Positions 26,160-35,602 are shown, counted from the stretch's first letter. The stretch: DNA of 64,000 nucleotides from a virus (IMGVR_UViG_3300046007_008124:28078-92077), one strand, 5' to 3'. A program made the numbers and translations. The notes: generated by a model from the sequence alone, not told the origin.

Positions 26160-29100
26160 ATGGCAAATAAAAGAATATCACAATTACCTTATGTAGGAAA
26201 CACTGGTTATACATCAAATGATATAATGCCAATTGTAAATTATGATGTATCAAGTGGTACAACAAAAAATACACCTCTTGTTGATTTAAAAGCTTATATT
26301 TTAAGTGGTTCAACAGATTATTATGTAACAGGTGGAACTTATTCTGGTGGAACATTAGTTTTGGATAGACAAAATGGTTCAGTAACAATAAATGGTTTTA
26401 CAACTGGAACAACATTATATGAAGTTGGTTCTGGAGTTGACTCAACACAAAGAATAGGTGTTAATAATGATGCAAGTGGGGATTACTCAACCGTAAGTGG
26501 TGGTCGTCAAAACACATCAAGTGGTTATTATTCTTTTATTGGTGGTGGACAACAAAATCTAATAACAGGATATACAGCAACAATAAGTGGTGGGTATTTA
26601 AACACATCAAGTGGTTGTTATTCATTTATTGGTGGAGGAGTTGCTAATAATGTAACAAATATTAAATCGACCGTAGGTGGTGGTGGTTGTAATACCTCAA
26701 GTGGTTATTATTCAACCATAAGTGGTGGAAGATTAAATAAATCAAGTAATTGTGGATCAACAGTAAGCGGTGGAGGACGTAACACATCAAGTAATTATAA
26801 TTCAACCGTAAGTGGTGGTTATTGTAACACATCAAGTGGGGATAATTCAACCGTAAGTGGTGGACGTAGTAACACAGCAAGTAATTATAATTCAACTGTA
26901 AGTGGTGGTTATAGTAACACATCAAGTGGTTACGCCTCATTTGTTGGTGGTGGAGTAAATAACACATCAAGTGGTGATTGCTCAACCGTAGGTGGAGGTC
27001 GTAATAACACGTCAAATGGACCTGGAAACTTTATTGGTGGTGGACTTGCTAACTTTACCGACAATAAATTTTCAACTGTAAGTAGTGGATATCGTAACAC
27101 ATCAAGTGGTGGATATGCAACAGTAGGTGGGGGTTTTTGTAACACATCAAATGGTGATTTTTCTGTAATTGGTGGTGGTCGTGAAAACACATCACAAAAT
27201 GATTTTGCGTCAGTTTTTGCTGGATCTGGTAATACAGCATCAGGGTACTATAGTATTATTGGTAGTGGTATCAAAAATACAAATAATAGTGATCTTGGTT
27301 TTCTTGGTGGTGGTTTTTGTAATACATCAAGTGGTTACGATGGAGTACTTGGTGGTGGTGGATGTAATACATTAAATAATTTACTTGGTGGTGTAATTGC
27401 CGGTGGTAGATTAAATACTGTTGTTGGTATCGCCCCAAATACAATTGGGGGTGGTTTTGGAAATAATATATTTGCTTTTGGTCCATCAACAATTAGTGGT
27501 GGATACTTAAACACAACAAGAAGTGACTACTCTACAGTAGGTGGTGGTTCATTAAATACAATAGATTCAATAACAACACAATCTGGTTATTATGTCTTTG
27601 GTTCATCAATAGGTGGGGGTTCTTGTAATACAATATCATCTTATAGTGCATCTTATGATTCTTTTGGTAATACAATTGCCGGAGGAACTTGTAATGTAAC
27701 TGTATCATCATATAGCAATGGTCAAACAATTGGTGGAGGATATCGTAATACAACATTGTGTGATTACGCAACCGTAAGTGGTGGTTATCGTAACACATCA
27801 AGCGGTAATATCTCAACCGTAAGTGGAGGTATTAATAACGCATCAAGCGGTAATATCTCAACCGTAAGTGGCGGTCGTTGTAACACATCAAGTGGTAATT
27901 CTTCAACCGTAAGTGGTGGTCGTAATAACACATCAAGTGGGGATTACTCAACCGTAAGTGGTGGTTATCGTAACACATCAAGCGGAAGTGGTTCATTTAT
28001 TGGTGGGGGAGAAAATAATGTTTCAGGAATAAATGGAACCGTAAGTGGTGTTTATAATCAAACATACACTGGTGGAACTTTAAATGGAACATTTAATTCA
28101 ATATCTCCATCATCAACATCTTCTGGTTATGGTAATGGTGCAACATTTAATTTTGTTTTTAACACAGGAATTTTAACTACTGTTAATCTTGTAACAATTG
28201 GTTCTGGATATGTAAACGGAGATTTGTTAACATTTGATGGAACTTTATTTGGTGGATCAAGTGGAACCGATGATGTTACTTTAAATATTAATACACAAAC
28301 AATTGGACCATTCTCAACTGTAAGTGGTGGTGTTAATAACACATCAAGTGGTAAATATTCAACCGTAAGTGGTGGAGTAAATAACACATCAAGTGGTGAT
28401 AATTCATTTATTGGCGGTGGTGTATGTAATACATCAATTGGTGCCGCTTCATTTATTGGTGGTGGCGTTCGAAACACATCAAGTGGTCAATATTCATTTA
28501 TTGGTGGTGGACTTAGAAACACATCAAACGGAAATTCTTCAACAATAAGTGGTGGATATCGTAACACATCAAGTGGTATATATTCATTTATTGGTACCGG
28601 AGAATGTAACACTATTGATTCTGCTTATTCAGTTGTAAACGGCGGAGTAAATAATACTTCACTTAATATATATAATAGTATATTAGGTGGTTCCGGAAAT
28701 ACAATAAATCACGACTTCTCAAGTGCCGTTGGTAAAGATGTCACGTCAGTTTCAGCTTGTACATTCCACGTAAATTATTTGGCGTTACAAAATACGCCAG
28801 AAACAGATAGTACTAATAACAATTTCTTGGTTAGAGACACATCAACAGGTATTTTAAAAACAAGAGATATTTCTCAATCAGCAAACTACTCAACAAGTGC
28901 TATAACATCCTCACAAACCTTAACTTGGGATAAAGTATATTGGGGTGTTAGTGGATCATCAAATGTTGATTTAACATTACCAACAACAACGTCAAAAGAT
29001 GGTTACTTTTTAATAATTAAAGACGAATCCGGAACCTCCGGATCTTTTAGAATAAGATTAACACCGGCATCGGGTTTGATTGATGGGAATTCATACGTTG

Positions 29101-29165
29101 ATATGAATATAAACTATATGTCTCTTACCATTATGGTGAGAAACGGAAATTGGTATTTAATTTAA
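26160..29165 (+). CDS. Giant repeat tail fibre / adhesin 4
   Basis: A 1001-residue fibre-like protein. The N-terminus (MANKRISQLPYV) and the YYVTGGTYSGGTLVLDRQNG unit resemble fibre 1. The connector LYEVGSGVDSTQR carries one change from the other fibres. Beta-roll units fill residues about 100-870, with one copy of the 80-residue module (28056-28310) nearly identical in DNA to those of fibre 2, about 19 kb away. The C-terminal 100 residues (TSSQTLTWDKVYWGVSG...YFLIIKDESGTSGSFRIRL...MVRNGNWYLI) form a distinct beta tip, the likely receptor-binding head. The next gene starts 4 nt later, so they are co-transcribed. Confidence 0.8.
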   Translation: MANKRISQLPYVGNTGYTSNDIMPIVNYDVSSGTTKNTPLVDLKAYILSGSTDYYVTGGTYSGGTLVLDRQNGSVTINGFTTGTTLYEVGSGVDSTQRIGVNNDASGDYSTVSGGRQNTSSGYYSFIGGGQQNLITGYTATISGGYLNTSSGCYSFIGGGVANNVTNIKSTVGGGGCNTSSGYYSTISGGRLNKSSNCGSTVSGGGRNTSSNYNSTVSGGYCNTSSGDNSTVSGGRSNTASNYNSTVSGGYSNTSSGYASFVGGGVNNTSSGDCSTVGGGRNNTSNGPGNFIGGGLANFTDNKFSTVSSGYRNTSSGGYATVGGGFCNTSNGDFSVIGGGRENTSQNDFASVFAGSGNTASGYYSIIGSGIKNTNNSDLGFLGGGFCNTSSGYDGVLGGGGCNTLNNLLGGVIAGGRLNTVVGIAPNTIGGGFGNNIFAFGPSTISGGYLNTTRSDYSTVGGGSLNTIDSITTQSGYYVFGSSIGGGSCNTISSYSASYDSFGNTIAGGTCNVTVSSYSNGQTIGGGYRNTTLCDYATVSGGYRNTSSGNISTVSGGINNASSGNISTVSGGRCNTSSGNSSTVSGGRNNTSSGDYSTVSGGYRNTSSGSGSFIGGGENNVSGINGTVSGVYNQTYTGGTLNGTFNSISPSSTSSGYGNGATFNFVFNTGILTTVNLVTIGSGYVNGDLLTFDGTLFGGSSGTDDVTLNINTQTIGPFSTVSGGVNNTSSGKYSTVSGGVNNTSSGDNSFIGGGVCNTSIGAASFIGGGVRNTSSGQYSFIGGGLRNTSNGNSSTISGGYRNTSSGIYSFIGTGECNTIDSAYSVVNGGVNNTSLNIYNSILGGSGNTINHDFSSAVGKDVTSVSACTFHVNYLALQNTPETDSTNNNFLVRDTSTGILKTRDISQSANYSTSAITSSQTLTWDKVYWGVSGSSNVDLTLPTTTSKDGYFLIIKDESGTSGSFRIRLTPASGLIDGNSYVDMNINYMSLTIMVRNGNWYLI
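26470..28770 (+). repeat. YadA-head-like 45-bp coding repeats, array 4
   Basis: About 45 units. The stretch 27760-28000 is almost perfectly periodic (tcaaccgtaagtgg / aacacatcaag). Confidence 0.85.
28056..28310 (+). repeat. 80-residue fibre module, DNA copy d
   Basis: Close DNA copy of the modules at 7445, 8081 and 8897. Its 5' edge (acatacactggtggaactt) instead resembles the module edges of fibre 1, so it looks mosaic. Confidence 0.85.
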
Positions 29166-29169
29166 TATT

Positions 29170-30390
29170 ATGTCATTTATTTTTAACAACTCAATAAAGT
29201 ACGCGGACGGTCCAAATATGGACGCATTTGGAAGATTAAGAACCGCTGCTGTCACAAATCTTTTGGATATAAAACACGTTTACGATAAAAATCCATTACA
29301 AATTAGTGAAGTAACTGCAGGTACTGCAACATCAATATTCAATCAACAATATGCGAGAGTTAGAATGTCAACATCAGCAAATAATGATTTGGTTATTAGA
29401 CAAACTAAAACACACCCAATTTATCAACCAGGTAAAAGTCAACTATTTGAAGGCAGTTTTTCAAACTTCCAAATAGAAACAAATATAATTAAACGAATTG
29501 GATGTTTCACATCAACAACGGCATCCACGTACAATTCGGTATTTGATGGGTTCTTTTTAGAAAGTAATGGTGTAACAAGTGCGATAACATTTAACATTTA
29601 TTTAAGTGGTTCTTGTACTTATAGTGCCGATACAACAACTTGGAATAATACAGACTTTGATGTAAACAATTTTGATTGGAGTAACACAAATCTAATGACA
29701 GTAGATTATCAATGGTTAGGTGTTGGTAGGATGAGGTTTGGAATGGTATTATCGGGCCAAACATTTTATTTTTTAGACTATACTGCGGCAAATAATATAC
29801 CTACCGTTTACATGTCATCACCAAATCAACCAATTAGGTATGAAATAAGACAAGTAGGTGTTGGTTCAGGATACTTTGATATGTTATGTAGTCAAGTATC
29901 GACCGAAGGTGCGTTAAACGGACTTTACTCAACCGTTGGTGTTATAAACTCAACAACCGCAAATTTAGGAACTTCAGGTACAAAATATCCGTATATTGGT
30001 TATAGGCTTAAAGAAAGTTATAAATCAGTGACATCACAATATAGTAGTTTATCCATTTTAAACACCTCAAATGATAATTACTTAGTAACCATTGAATATA
30101 ACCCTACATTATCCGCAACCCCAAGTTGGACTGACATACCAAATTCACCATTTCAATACTCGGAATATAATGGGACCGTCACAACAACAATAACATCACC
30201 AGGACACATTATGTCATCACTTATTGGTGAATCAGGAACATCAGCAATTACAACACTTAAGGTGGATGATAATCAAATTAGAGTTGGATCTAATGTTAAC
30301 GGAACACTTGACGAAATGTGGATATGTATAACACCACTAAGCAACTCAGCAACATTTTTAGGTACTGTGGAGGTATTATATTATTTATAA
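29170..30390 (+). CDS. Virion structural protein (DAFGRLR family)
   Basis: A 406-residue beta-rich protein. The N-terminal KYADGPNMDAFGRLRTAAVTNLLDIKHVY is a hallmark I associate with phage minor structural proteins of large phages (the motif DAFGRLRxS..TLFD). The remainder alternates strands and turns (FEGSFSNFQIETNIIKRIGCF, GVGRMRFGMVLSGQTFYFLD), like a jelly-roll or lectin fold, without a visible catalytic motif. It starts 4 nt after fibre 4 and ends the fibre region. A role in attaching or decorating fibres, or on the capsid, is inferred. Confidence 0.7.
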   Translation: MSFIFNNSIKYADGPNMDAFGRLRTAAVTNLLDIKHVYDKNPLQISEVTAGTATSIFNQQYARVRMSTSANNDLVIRQTKTHPIYQPGKSQLFEGSFSNFQIETNIIKRIGCFTSTTASTYNSVFDGFFLESNGVTSAITFNIYLSGSCTYSADTTTWNNTDFDVNNFDWSNTNLMTVDYQWLGVGRMRFGMVLSGQTFYFLDYTAANNIPTVYMSSPNQPIRYEIRQVGVGSGYFDMLCSQVSTEGALNGLYSTVGVINSTTANLGTSGTKYPYIGYRLKESYKSVTSQYSSLSILNTSNDNYLVTIEYNPTLSATPSWTDIPNSPFQYSEYNGTVTTTITSPGHIMSSLIGESGTSAITTLKVDDNQIRVGSNVNGTLDEMWICITPLSNSATFLGTVEVLYYL

Positions 30391-30430
30391 TTACAAAATT
30401 TTCATTTGACAATTTTTAGAGTATTAAATA

Positions 30431-30438
30431 TATTTATT
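30431..30438 (+). promoter_or_regulatory. TATTTATT promoter-like motif upstream of DNA polymerase
   Basis: TATTTATT 58 nt before the polymerase ATG. A TTGACA-like hexamer lies further upstream at about 30406. Confidence 0.45.
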
Positions 30439-30451
30439 GAGGTAAGGTAAA

Positions 30452-30468
30452 TTTCGTAAACTACGAAA
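30452..30468 (+). promoter_or_regulatory. Leader hairpin before DNA polymerase
   Basis: Perfect inverted repeat tttcgta / tacgaaa with a 3-nt loop (aac), ending 28 nt before the polymerase start. T4 gp43 represses its own translation by binding a leader hairpin, so this may be a similar operator. It is not followed by a T run, so it is not a terminator. Confidence 0.45.
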
Positions 30469-30496
30469 GCTAATACACCACTCAAAAAATATATTT

Positions 30497-33313
30497 ATGA
30501 TTACAGCAGAAGAAATTAAATCGTTTCTAGAAGGAAACGACCCTGAAGAACACATTGTGGCAATTGAATTTGATTATCAAAAAGACCACATCTATAAAAT
30601 AAAAGAAGTTCCAGGAAAAGGAAAATCAATCGTAAGAGACAATCTAATTGCATTTGCTTGGGTTGGTGACCTAAGAGGTCTTAATTTCTATCAAGGATCA
30701 AAGGCGTTACAAAAAGAAGCAATGTCAAAATATGGTATTGTTATTGAGAAATTAAGAACTGATGGAAATGAACAGTTAGAAAATGGTTTAACATTCCTAG
30801 TTAAATCACTAAAAGGGTATAGAGCTCTTTCACAATTTTTCCGTGACGGTGGGATAGATCCTTGGGGTGAAAAAGTAAAAGACAAATTCTTAATGCTTAC
30901 ACCGGTAGAACAATTCCTAATCTCAAAAGAGAAAAGACTATTTAAGGGTTTTGAAGATTACAATGATATTACAAGGCTTGTATTTGACCTTGAGACGACC
31001 TCTTTAGAACCTAAAGATGGTCGTATATTTATGATTGGAATTAAAACAAATAAAGGTTATAGAAAAGTAATTGAGTGTACAAACGATGATGAGGAAAGAA
31101 GAGGCATTGTTGAATTCTTTAAAATTATAGACGAAATAAAACCTTCAATAGTATCTGGTTATAACTCGGCAAACTTTGACTGGTACTGGATTTATGAAAG
31201 ATGTAAAATCTTAAATCTAGATATTAAAAAAGTTGCAAAGTCACTTCACGGTGAAAGATCAATAACACAAAAAGAATCAATATTAAAATTAGGAAACGAA
31301 GTTGAAAGTTTTACCCAAACTCAAATGTGGGGTTATAACATTATTGATATTATCCATTCAGTTCGTAGAGCCCAAGCAATTAACTCATCAATAAAAGAAG
31401 CGGGTCTTAAATACATTACAAAATTTATTGATGCTGAAGCCAGTGACCGAGTATATATCGATCACGACAAAATTGGATCAATGTATAGAGAAAAGAATTT
31501 GTACTGGTTAAACATTGAGAATGGTAAGTATAAAAAAGTTGGTGTTGACGAAAAAATAGATGAGGTATGTTCAAGAAGAACTGATATCTATATTCAAACA
31601 ACCGGTGATGATATTGTTGAGCGTTATCTTGACGATGACTTAGAAGAAACCCTACTTGTTGACGAAGAGTTTAACCAAGGGTCGTTTCTTCTTGCATCAC
31701 TTCTTCCAACGACATATGAAAGAGTTTCAACAATGGGAACAGCAACAATCTGGAAACTTGTAATGCTTGCTTGGTCCTATAAGAATGGTCTTGCAATTCC
31801 AGCAAAAAAAGAAAAAAGAAACTTTGTTGGTGGATTATCAAGATTACTTAAAACCGGTTATTCAAAAGATGTATTAAAACTTGACTACTCATCACTATAC
31901 CCATCAATTCAATTAACACACGATGTTTTTCCGGATTCAGATATTACTGGAGTAATGAAAGGTTTATTATCTTATTTTAGGGATACTCGTATTTTGTATA
32001 AGAATTTATCGGCCGAATGGAAAACAAAAGATAAGAAAATTTCACAAAAATATGATAATTTCCAATTACCGGTAAAAATCTTTATCAACTCACTTTTTGG
32101 TGCTTTATCCGCTCCACAAGTTTTTCCTTGGGGGGATATGGACAGAGGTGAAATGATAACCTGTACTGGGAGACAATACCTTCGTATTATGATTGATTTT
32201 TTCACTAAAAGAGGGTATTCAAGTTTGGTTTGTGATACAGATGGTGTCAATTTCTCATTACCAGAAGGTGGTGTTGATGATAGAAAATACGTTGGTAAGG
32301 GATTAAATTGGTTGGTTAAAGAAGGAAAAGAATATATTGGGTATGACGCAGATGTTGCCGAATTTAATGACCTATATATGCGTGGTGTCGCAGGGCTTGA
32401 TTGCGATGGGACGTGGAAATCTTGTATAAATCTAGCTCGTAAAAACTATGCAACATTAGAACATAATGGTAAAGTTAAATTAACAGGTAACTCAATTAAA
32501 TCTAAAAAAATGCCAAAATATATTGAGGTATTTTTAGATAAAGCAATTAAATTACTTCTTAATGGTGATGGACAAGGTTTTGTTGAGTGGTATTATGAAT
32601 ACCTACAAAGAATATTCGACCAAAAAATCCCCCTTATTGATATAGCAAACAAAGCAAAGGTTAAGCAAACAGTTGATGATTATATTAAACGAAGTAAGAC
32701 AACAACTAAAGCTGGGTCTTTAATGTCAAGACAGGCACATATGGAACTTGTAATTAAAGAAAATTTAAATGTTAGTCTTGGTGATATAATCTATTATGTT
32801 AATAATGGCGTGAAAGCATCACACGGTGATGTACAAAAAGTTAATAAACCAAAAAAAGGGTGGAATGAAGAACAATTAAACACCTTCTTTTCAAATACAA
32901 AAATAAATCCAGATACTATAGAATCAGTAATTCAACTTAATTGTTATAGAATTAACCCACAAGAATTAGAGAGTAACCCAGGATTAACCGGCGAATATAA
33001 TATTCAAAGAGCAATTGCAACTTTTAATAAGAGAGTGGAACCACTACTTGTTTGTTTTAAAGAAGAAGTTAGAGACGGATTATTAGTTAAAAACCCAGAA
33101 GAACGACCTTTCTTCACTAAAGATCAGTGTGAACTAATAAATGGTGTTCCGTTTGAGGAGGAGGATCAAGATAAGTTAGAAGATGTTATGGCAATATCGG
33201 ATGAGGAAGTTGTGTTTTGGGAAAAGGTTAATATTTCTCCTTATCATATGTATAAAAATATTGATGAAAATACTGAAAAATTTTATGATAAAAGTAGAAC
33301 TTTTACTATTTAA
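30497..33313 (+). CDS. gp43: Family B DNA polymerase (gp43-like)
   Basis: A 938-residue replicative polymerase with 3'-5' exonuclease, close to T4 gp43 (898 residues). Exo I is VFDLETTSL (about 160), Exo II is SGYNSANFDWYWI (about 220), and an Exo III-like YLDDD lies near 376. Polymerase motif A is DYSSLYPSIQ (about 462), motif B is KIFINSLFGALSA (about 528), and motif C is VCDTDGVNF (about 580), where DTD holds the catalytic metals. All acidic catalytic residues are present. It starts its own unit and has a hairpin in the leader. An HNH endonuclease gene lies just downstream, a common place for homing genes. Confidence 0.95.
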   Translation: MITAEEIKSFLEGNDPEEHIVAIEFDYQKDHIYKIKEVPGKGKSIVRDNLIAFAWVGDLRGLNFYQGSKALQKEAMSKYGIVIEKLRTDGNEQLENGLTFLVKSLKGYRALSQFFRDGGIDPWGEKVKDKFLMLTPVEQFLISKEKRLFKGFEDYNDITRLVFDLETTSLEPKDGRIFMIGIKTNKGYRKVIECTNDDEERRGIVEFFKIIDEIKPSIVSGYNSANFDWYWIYERCKILNLDIKKVAKSLHGERSITQKESILKLGNEVESFTQTQMWGYNIIDIIHSVRRAQAINSSIKEAGLKYITKFIDAEASDRVYIDHDKIGSMYREKNLYWLNIENGKYKKVGVDEKIDEVCSRRTDIYIQTTGDDIVERYLDDDLEETLLVDEEFNQGSFLLASLLPTTYERVSTMGTATIWKLVMLAWSYKNGLAIPAKKEKRNFVGGLSRLLKTGYSKDVLKLDYSSLYPSIQLTHDVFPDSDITGVMKGLLSYFRDTRILYKNLSAEWKTKDKKISQKYDNFQLPVKIFINSLFGALSAPQVFPWGDMDRGEMITCTGRQYLRIMIDFFTKRGYSSLVCDTDGVNFSLPEGGVDDRKYVGKGLNWLVKEGKEYIGYDADVAEFNDLYMRGVAGLDCDGTWKSCINLARKNYATLEHNGKVKLTGNSIKSKKMPKYIEVFLDKAIKLLLNGDGQGFVEWYYEYLQRIFDQKIPLIDIANKAKVKQTVDDYIKRSKTTTKAGSLMSRQAHMELVIKENLNVSLGDIIYYVNNGVKASHGDVQKVNKPKKGWNEEQLNTFFSNTKINPDTIESVIQLNCYRINPQELESNPGLTGEYNIQRAIATFNKRVEPLLVCFKEEVRDGLLVKNPEERPFFTKDQCELINGVPFEEEDQDKLEDVMAISDEEVVFWEKVNISPYHMYKNIDENTEKFYDKSRTFTI

Positions 33314-33317
33314 TAGA

Positions 33318-33325
33318 TATTTATA
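33318..33325 (+). promoter_or_regulatory. TATTTATA promoter-like motif
   Basis: TATTTATA only 3 nt before the ATG at 33329. If it is a promoter, the mRNA would be almost leaderless. Confidence 0.35.
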
Positions 33326-33328
33326 GAT

Positions 33329-33484
33329 ATGGGAAGACCAAAAAAAGAAGACCAAGATAAGAAAATTAAAATTGGTATTAGTTTGGATAGAAAACTTTTT
33401 AATCATATGATGAAAGATGGTGGTAAAGCTTCCCGTATAATAGAGAATATTATTAGGGAGTATTATGGAAACAAAAATTTGTAG
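33329..33484 (+). CDS. Small ribbon-helix-helix-like protein
   Basis: A 51-residue ORF starting MGRPKKEDQDKK. A strand (KIKIGISLD) and two helices (RKLFNHMMKDGG; KASRIIENIIREYYGN) follow in the order of Arc/CopG-type ribbon-helix-helix DNA-binding proteins; the GRPKK start resembles an AT-hook. It lies 15 nt after the polymerase gene and overlaps the HNH gene by 20 nt. A small transcription regulator is inferred. A similar-sized protein of the same layout is on the minus strand at 41558-41722. Confidence 0.6.
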   Translation: MGRPKKEDQDKKIKIGISLDRKLFNHMMKDGGKASRIIENIIREYYGNKNL

Positions 33485-34115
33485 TAAATGTAAAGAAGAA
33501 AAAGAACTATGTTTATTTGGTATTTCTAAAGATGGTAAATATGGTCGTAAATCAATTTGTAATGCGTGTAGAAAAATAGAAAGTAAACAATATAGAGAGA
33601 ATAATAAGGAGAAAAGAAAAGAAACAATAAAAAAATATTATGAGAATAATAAAGAAAAGATTAAAGAAAAAACTATAATTAGGTTTTTAGAAAACCCAGA
33701 AAAAGTTAGGGGTGTTAAATTAAAATCGTATCATAAAAATAAAAACAAAGACGAAAAAATTGAGAGGAAAAGAGAATATCGTAGATATAGACGAAAAAAT
33801 GATGAGACATTTAAGATGTCGGAATATATTAGAAATAGAGTAAGACACTATATACGAATAAACAACATAACAAAAAAGAATAAAACTTTTGATATTGTCG
33901 GTTGTACTCCAGAATTTTTAAAAGAATACATAGAAAAACAATTTAAAGAAGGGATGTCTTGGGATAATTATGGTTTTTATGGGTGGCACATTGATCATAA
34001 AATACCATTATCTTCAGCTAAAACCGATGAAGAATTATATAAGTTGTGCCACTATTCAAACCTACAACCATTGTGGGCTAATGAAAATTTAAGTAAAGGT
34101 TCTAAAATCTTATGA
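33465..34115 (+). CDS. HNH endonuclease (homing type)
   Basis: A 216-residue protein with an N-terminal zinc-finger-like element (ICSKCKEEKELCLFG...SICNACRKIES), a long basic helical region (Lys/Arg/Glu-rich, residues 40-120), and a C-terminal HNH nuclease motif: WHIDHKIPLSSA (His-Asp-His core, about 172-183), then LCHYSNLQPLWANENLSKG with the second Asn-Leu-Gln and Asn. It is a typical free-standing phage HNH enzyme. It lies just downstream of the DNA polymerase and ends convergently, overlapping the minus-strand gene by 6 nt. Confidence 0.85.
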   Translation: METKICSKCKEEKELCLFGISKDGKYGRKSICNACRKIESKQYRENNKEKRKETIKKYYENNKEKIKEKTIIRFLENPEKVRGVKLKSYHKNKNKDEKIERKREYRRYRRKNDETFKMSEYIRNRVRHYIRINNITKKNKTFDIVGCTPEFLKEYIEKQFKEGMSWDNYGFYGWHIDHKIPLSSAKTDEELYKLCHYSNLQPLWANENLSKGSKIL

Positions 34116-34481
34116 CATTTTAAGACCGTCACTAGAAATTATATACCAATTACCCTCAACAAATTGAAATTGAACACAGGCTCCTTTTTCTAAAAGAAGT
34201 TCATCCCATTCTTCATCAATTGAGCCGGTGTCTGATTTAATTAAAGTTTGTGTAAGAGATTTTACTGTAATCTTTTTTACAGTAGTAGAATTTAGTGTTA
34301 CTTCGGAATAGTCAATACCTCTAACAATTAAAATTGTTTCGTCATTTGTTTTATAATTAGATTCCGAAATTATTTTATGAATCTCAACCGGCTTTTCAAT
34401 AACGACTTTTGGTTCAACCACGGTTTGTGTCTGATACCTAACCACATTTTTTCTTTCTGTTGTGTTAACTCTATTAATCAT
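34110..34481 (-). CDS. Small beta-rich protein downstream of neck gene
   Basis: A 123-residue protein of unknown function. The N-terminal 45 residues are extended and Val/Lys-rich (VVEPKVVIEKPVEIHKIIS). The rest forms a beta domain (ETILIVRGIDYSEVTL, VQFQFVEGNWYIISSDG) that resembles the tip of fibre 4 (MVRNGNWYLI) in its final strands. Its start overlaps the stop of the neck gene by ATGA, so they are made together. A small virion decoration or head-fibre tip protein is a guess. Confidence 0.55.
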   Translation of the reverse strand: MINRVNTTERKNVVRYQTQTVVEPKVVIEKPVEIHKIISESNYKTNDETILIVRGIDYSEVTLNSTTVKKITVKSLTQTLIKSDTGSIDEEWDELLLEKGACVQFQFVEGNWYIISSDGLKMS

Positions 34482-35602
34482 ATTACATATATTTGTCTTG
34501 GCATTGCTCGGAACTTTAAACCTTTATTTAAATTTTCAGCAATTTGAGCTTCCCTCTCCATAACTTTTTCTGGTTTCAATCTAGTAAGTCTTCCTTCAGC
34601 ACCAATAAGTTCTTCAATTAGTTTTGTCTTTTCATCTTTACCTTCTGTTGCTAAAGATTGCCATTCCATAGTAAGATCACCATCTGGTGTCTTTAAATTA
34701 CCACTAAACTTACCTCTAACTTTTGAGAGTACTTCTTTACAGTAAGCAATAAACCATCTTCTAACCCAGATTTGTGCTGGGTTATTTAAATCTTGCCAAC
34801 TAATTTTATCAAAAGGAACATCAGAAGGTAATTTGATAATATCTGGATTATCTTTTAAACATTTATCTCTATCTTCTGGTCCAACATCATAATACCAATA
34901 CCAAACTCTTCCTTTTGTTAAAGCGGTATTACCAAAGTCAAATTTACCACCTGGTGTATTCATTAAGTGAATTGCTTTTTTTCCGTCTGGTAATGCTGTA
35001 ATTCTGTATGTTAAATCACCTAGTATAATTCTTTTTTGTATGTTTATTTCTTGCATTCTCAATAAAGTATCAAAAGCTGGTGTTAAAAAATAACTACCTG
35101 CCATGTTACCCATTTGAGCGTATCCACCAACACCACCAAGACCACCACCACCAATACCACCAAACGACCAAGGATCAAATAAAAGATTATTCATTGTTGG
35201 TGGTGTAAACCACAACAATTCATTTATTTCTCTGTTTGCTGGAATTTCATAGATCTGTTGTCCTTTTTGTAATTGAATATAATCTTTTTTTAGAACGTAA
35301 TCACCACCAGCCTGTAAACCGACAATCTTTGAATAAGCATAAGTATATCTTGTTTCATAATCCAAACTTCTAGTTGTAAAAGCTTTAGATAAAGATTGTG
35401 TATCTAAATTCAAGTTATATAGATTAGTCCATTGAGACTCAATTAACCAATCCTGAACATACTGAGAATACTCATCAATAGAAAACTCTAAAAGAGTGTC
35501 CATTTGTTCATCCTCAAGTTCAACAGATCTTAATGGTGCACCAAGTAGATGTCTTATTTTTTTATAAAGATTACTTCTTTCTGGTTCATTAATTATTGAC
35601 AT
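34478..35602 (-). CDS. Neck / head-tail connector protein (gp13-like)
   Basis: A 374-residue protein with the layout of T4-type gp13 neck proteins (309 residues). The N-terminal LLGAPLRSVELEDEQMDTLLEFSIDEYSQYVQDWL is the helix pattern of connector proteins (residues about 19-53). A central Gly-rich insertion (GGIGGGGLGGVGG, about 147-159) looks like a flexible loop. The C-terminal half has WVRRWFIAYCKEVLSKVRGKFSG and a Glu-rich helix pair (EGKDEKTKLIEELIGAEGRL). In virions such proteins seal the portal and bind the tail. It is on the minus strand, apart from the other neck genes. Similarity is by eye, so the exact T4 equivalent is moderately certain. Confidence 0.65.
   Translation of the reverse strand: MSIINEPERSNLYKKIRHLLGAPLRSVELEDEQMDTLLEFSIDEYSQYVQDWLIESQWTNLYNLNLDTQSLSKAFTTRSLDYETRYTYAYSKIVGLQAGGDYVLKKDYIQLQKGQQIYEIPANREINELLWFTPPTMNNLLFDPWSFGGIGGGGLGGVGGYAQMGNMAGSYFLTPAFDTLLRMQEINIQKRIILGDLTYRITALPDGKKAIHLMNTPGGKFDFGNTALTKGRVWYWYYDVGPEDRDKCLKDNPDIIKLPSDVPFDKISWQDLNNPAQIWVRRWFIAYCKEVLSKVRGKFSGNLKTPDGDLTMEWQSLATEGKDEKTKLIEELIGAEGRLTRLKPEKVMEREAQIAENLNKGLKFRAMPRQIYVI

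Noticed and set aside
3364-28770. Regularly spaced repeats that could suggest a CRISPR array
   Set aside because: The units are coding, in frame and degenerate at the DNA level, with spacers that are part of the same protein repeat. No cas genes are present.
2929-30390. Diversity-generating retroelement acting on the fibres
   Set aside because: No reverse transcriptase or template repeat is seen in the window, and variation between units is not limited to adenines.
30440-30470. Leader hairpin as a terminator
   Set aside because: No T run follows, and it lies between a promoter-like motif and the polymerase start.
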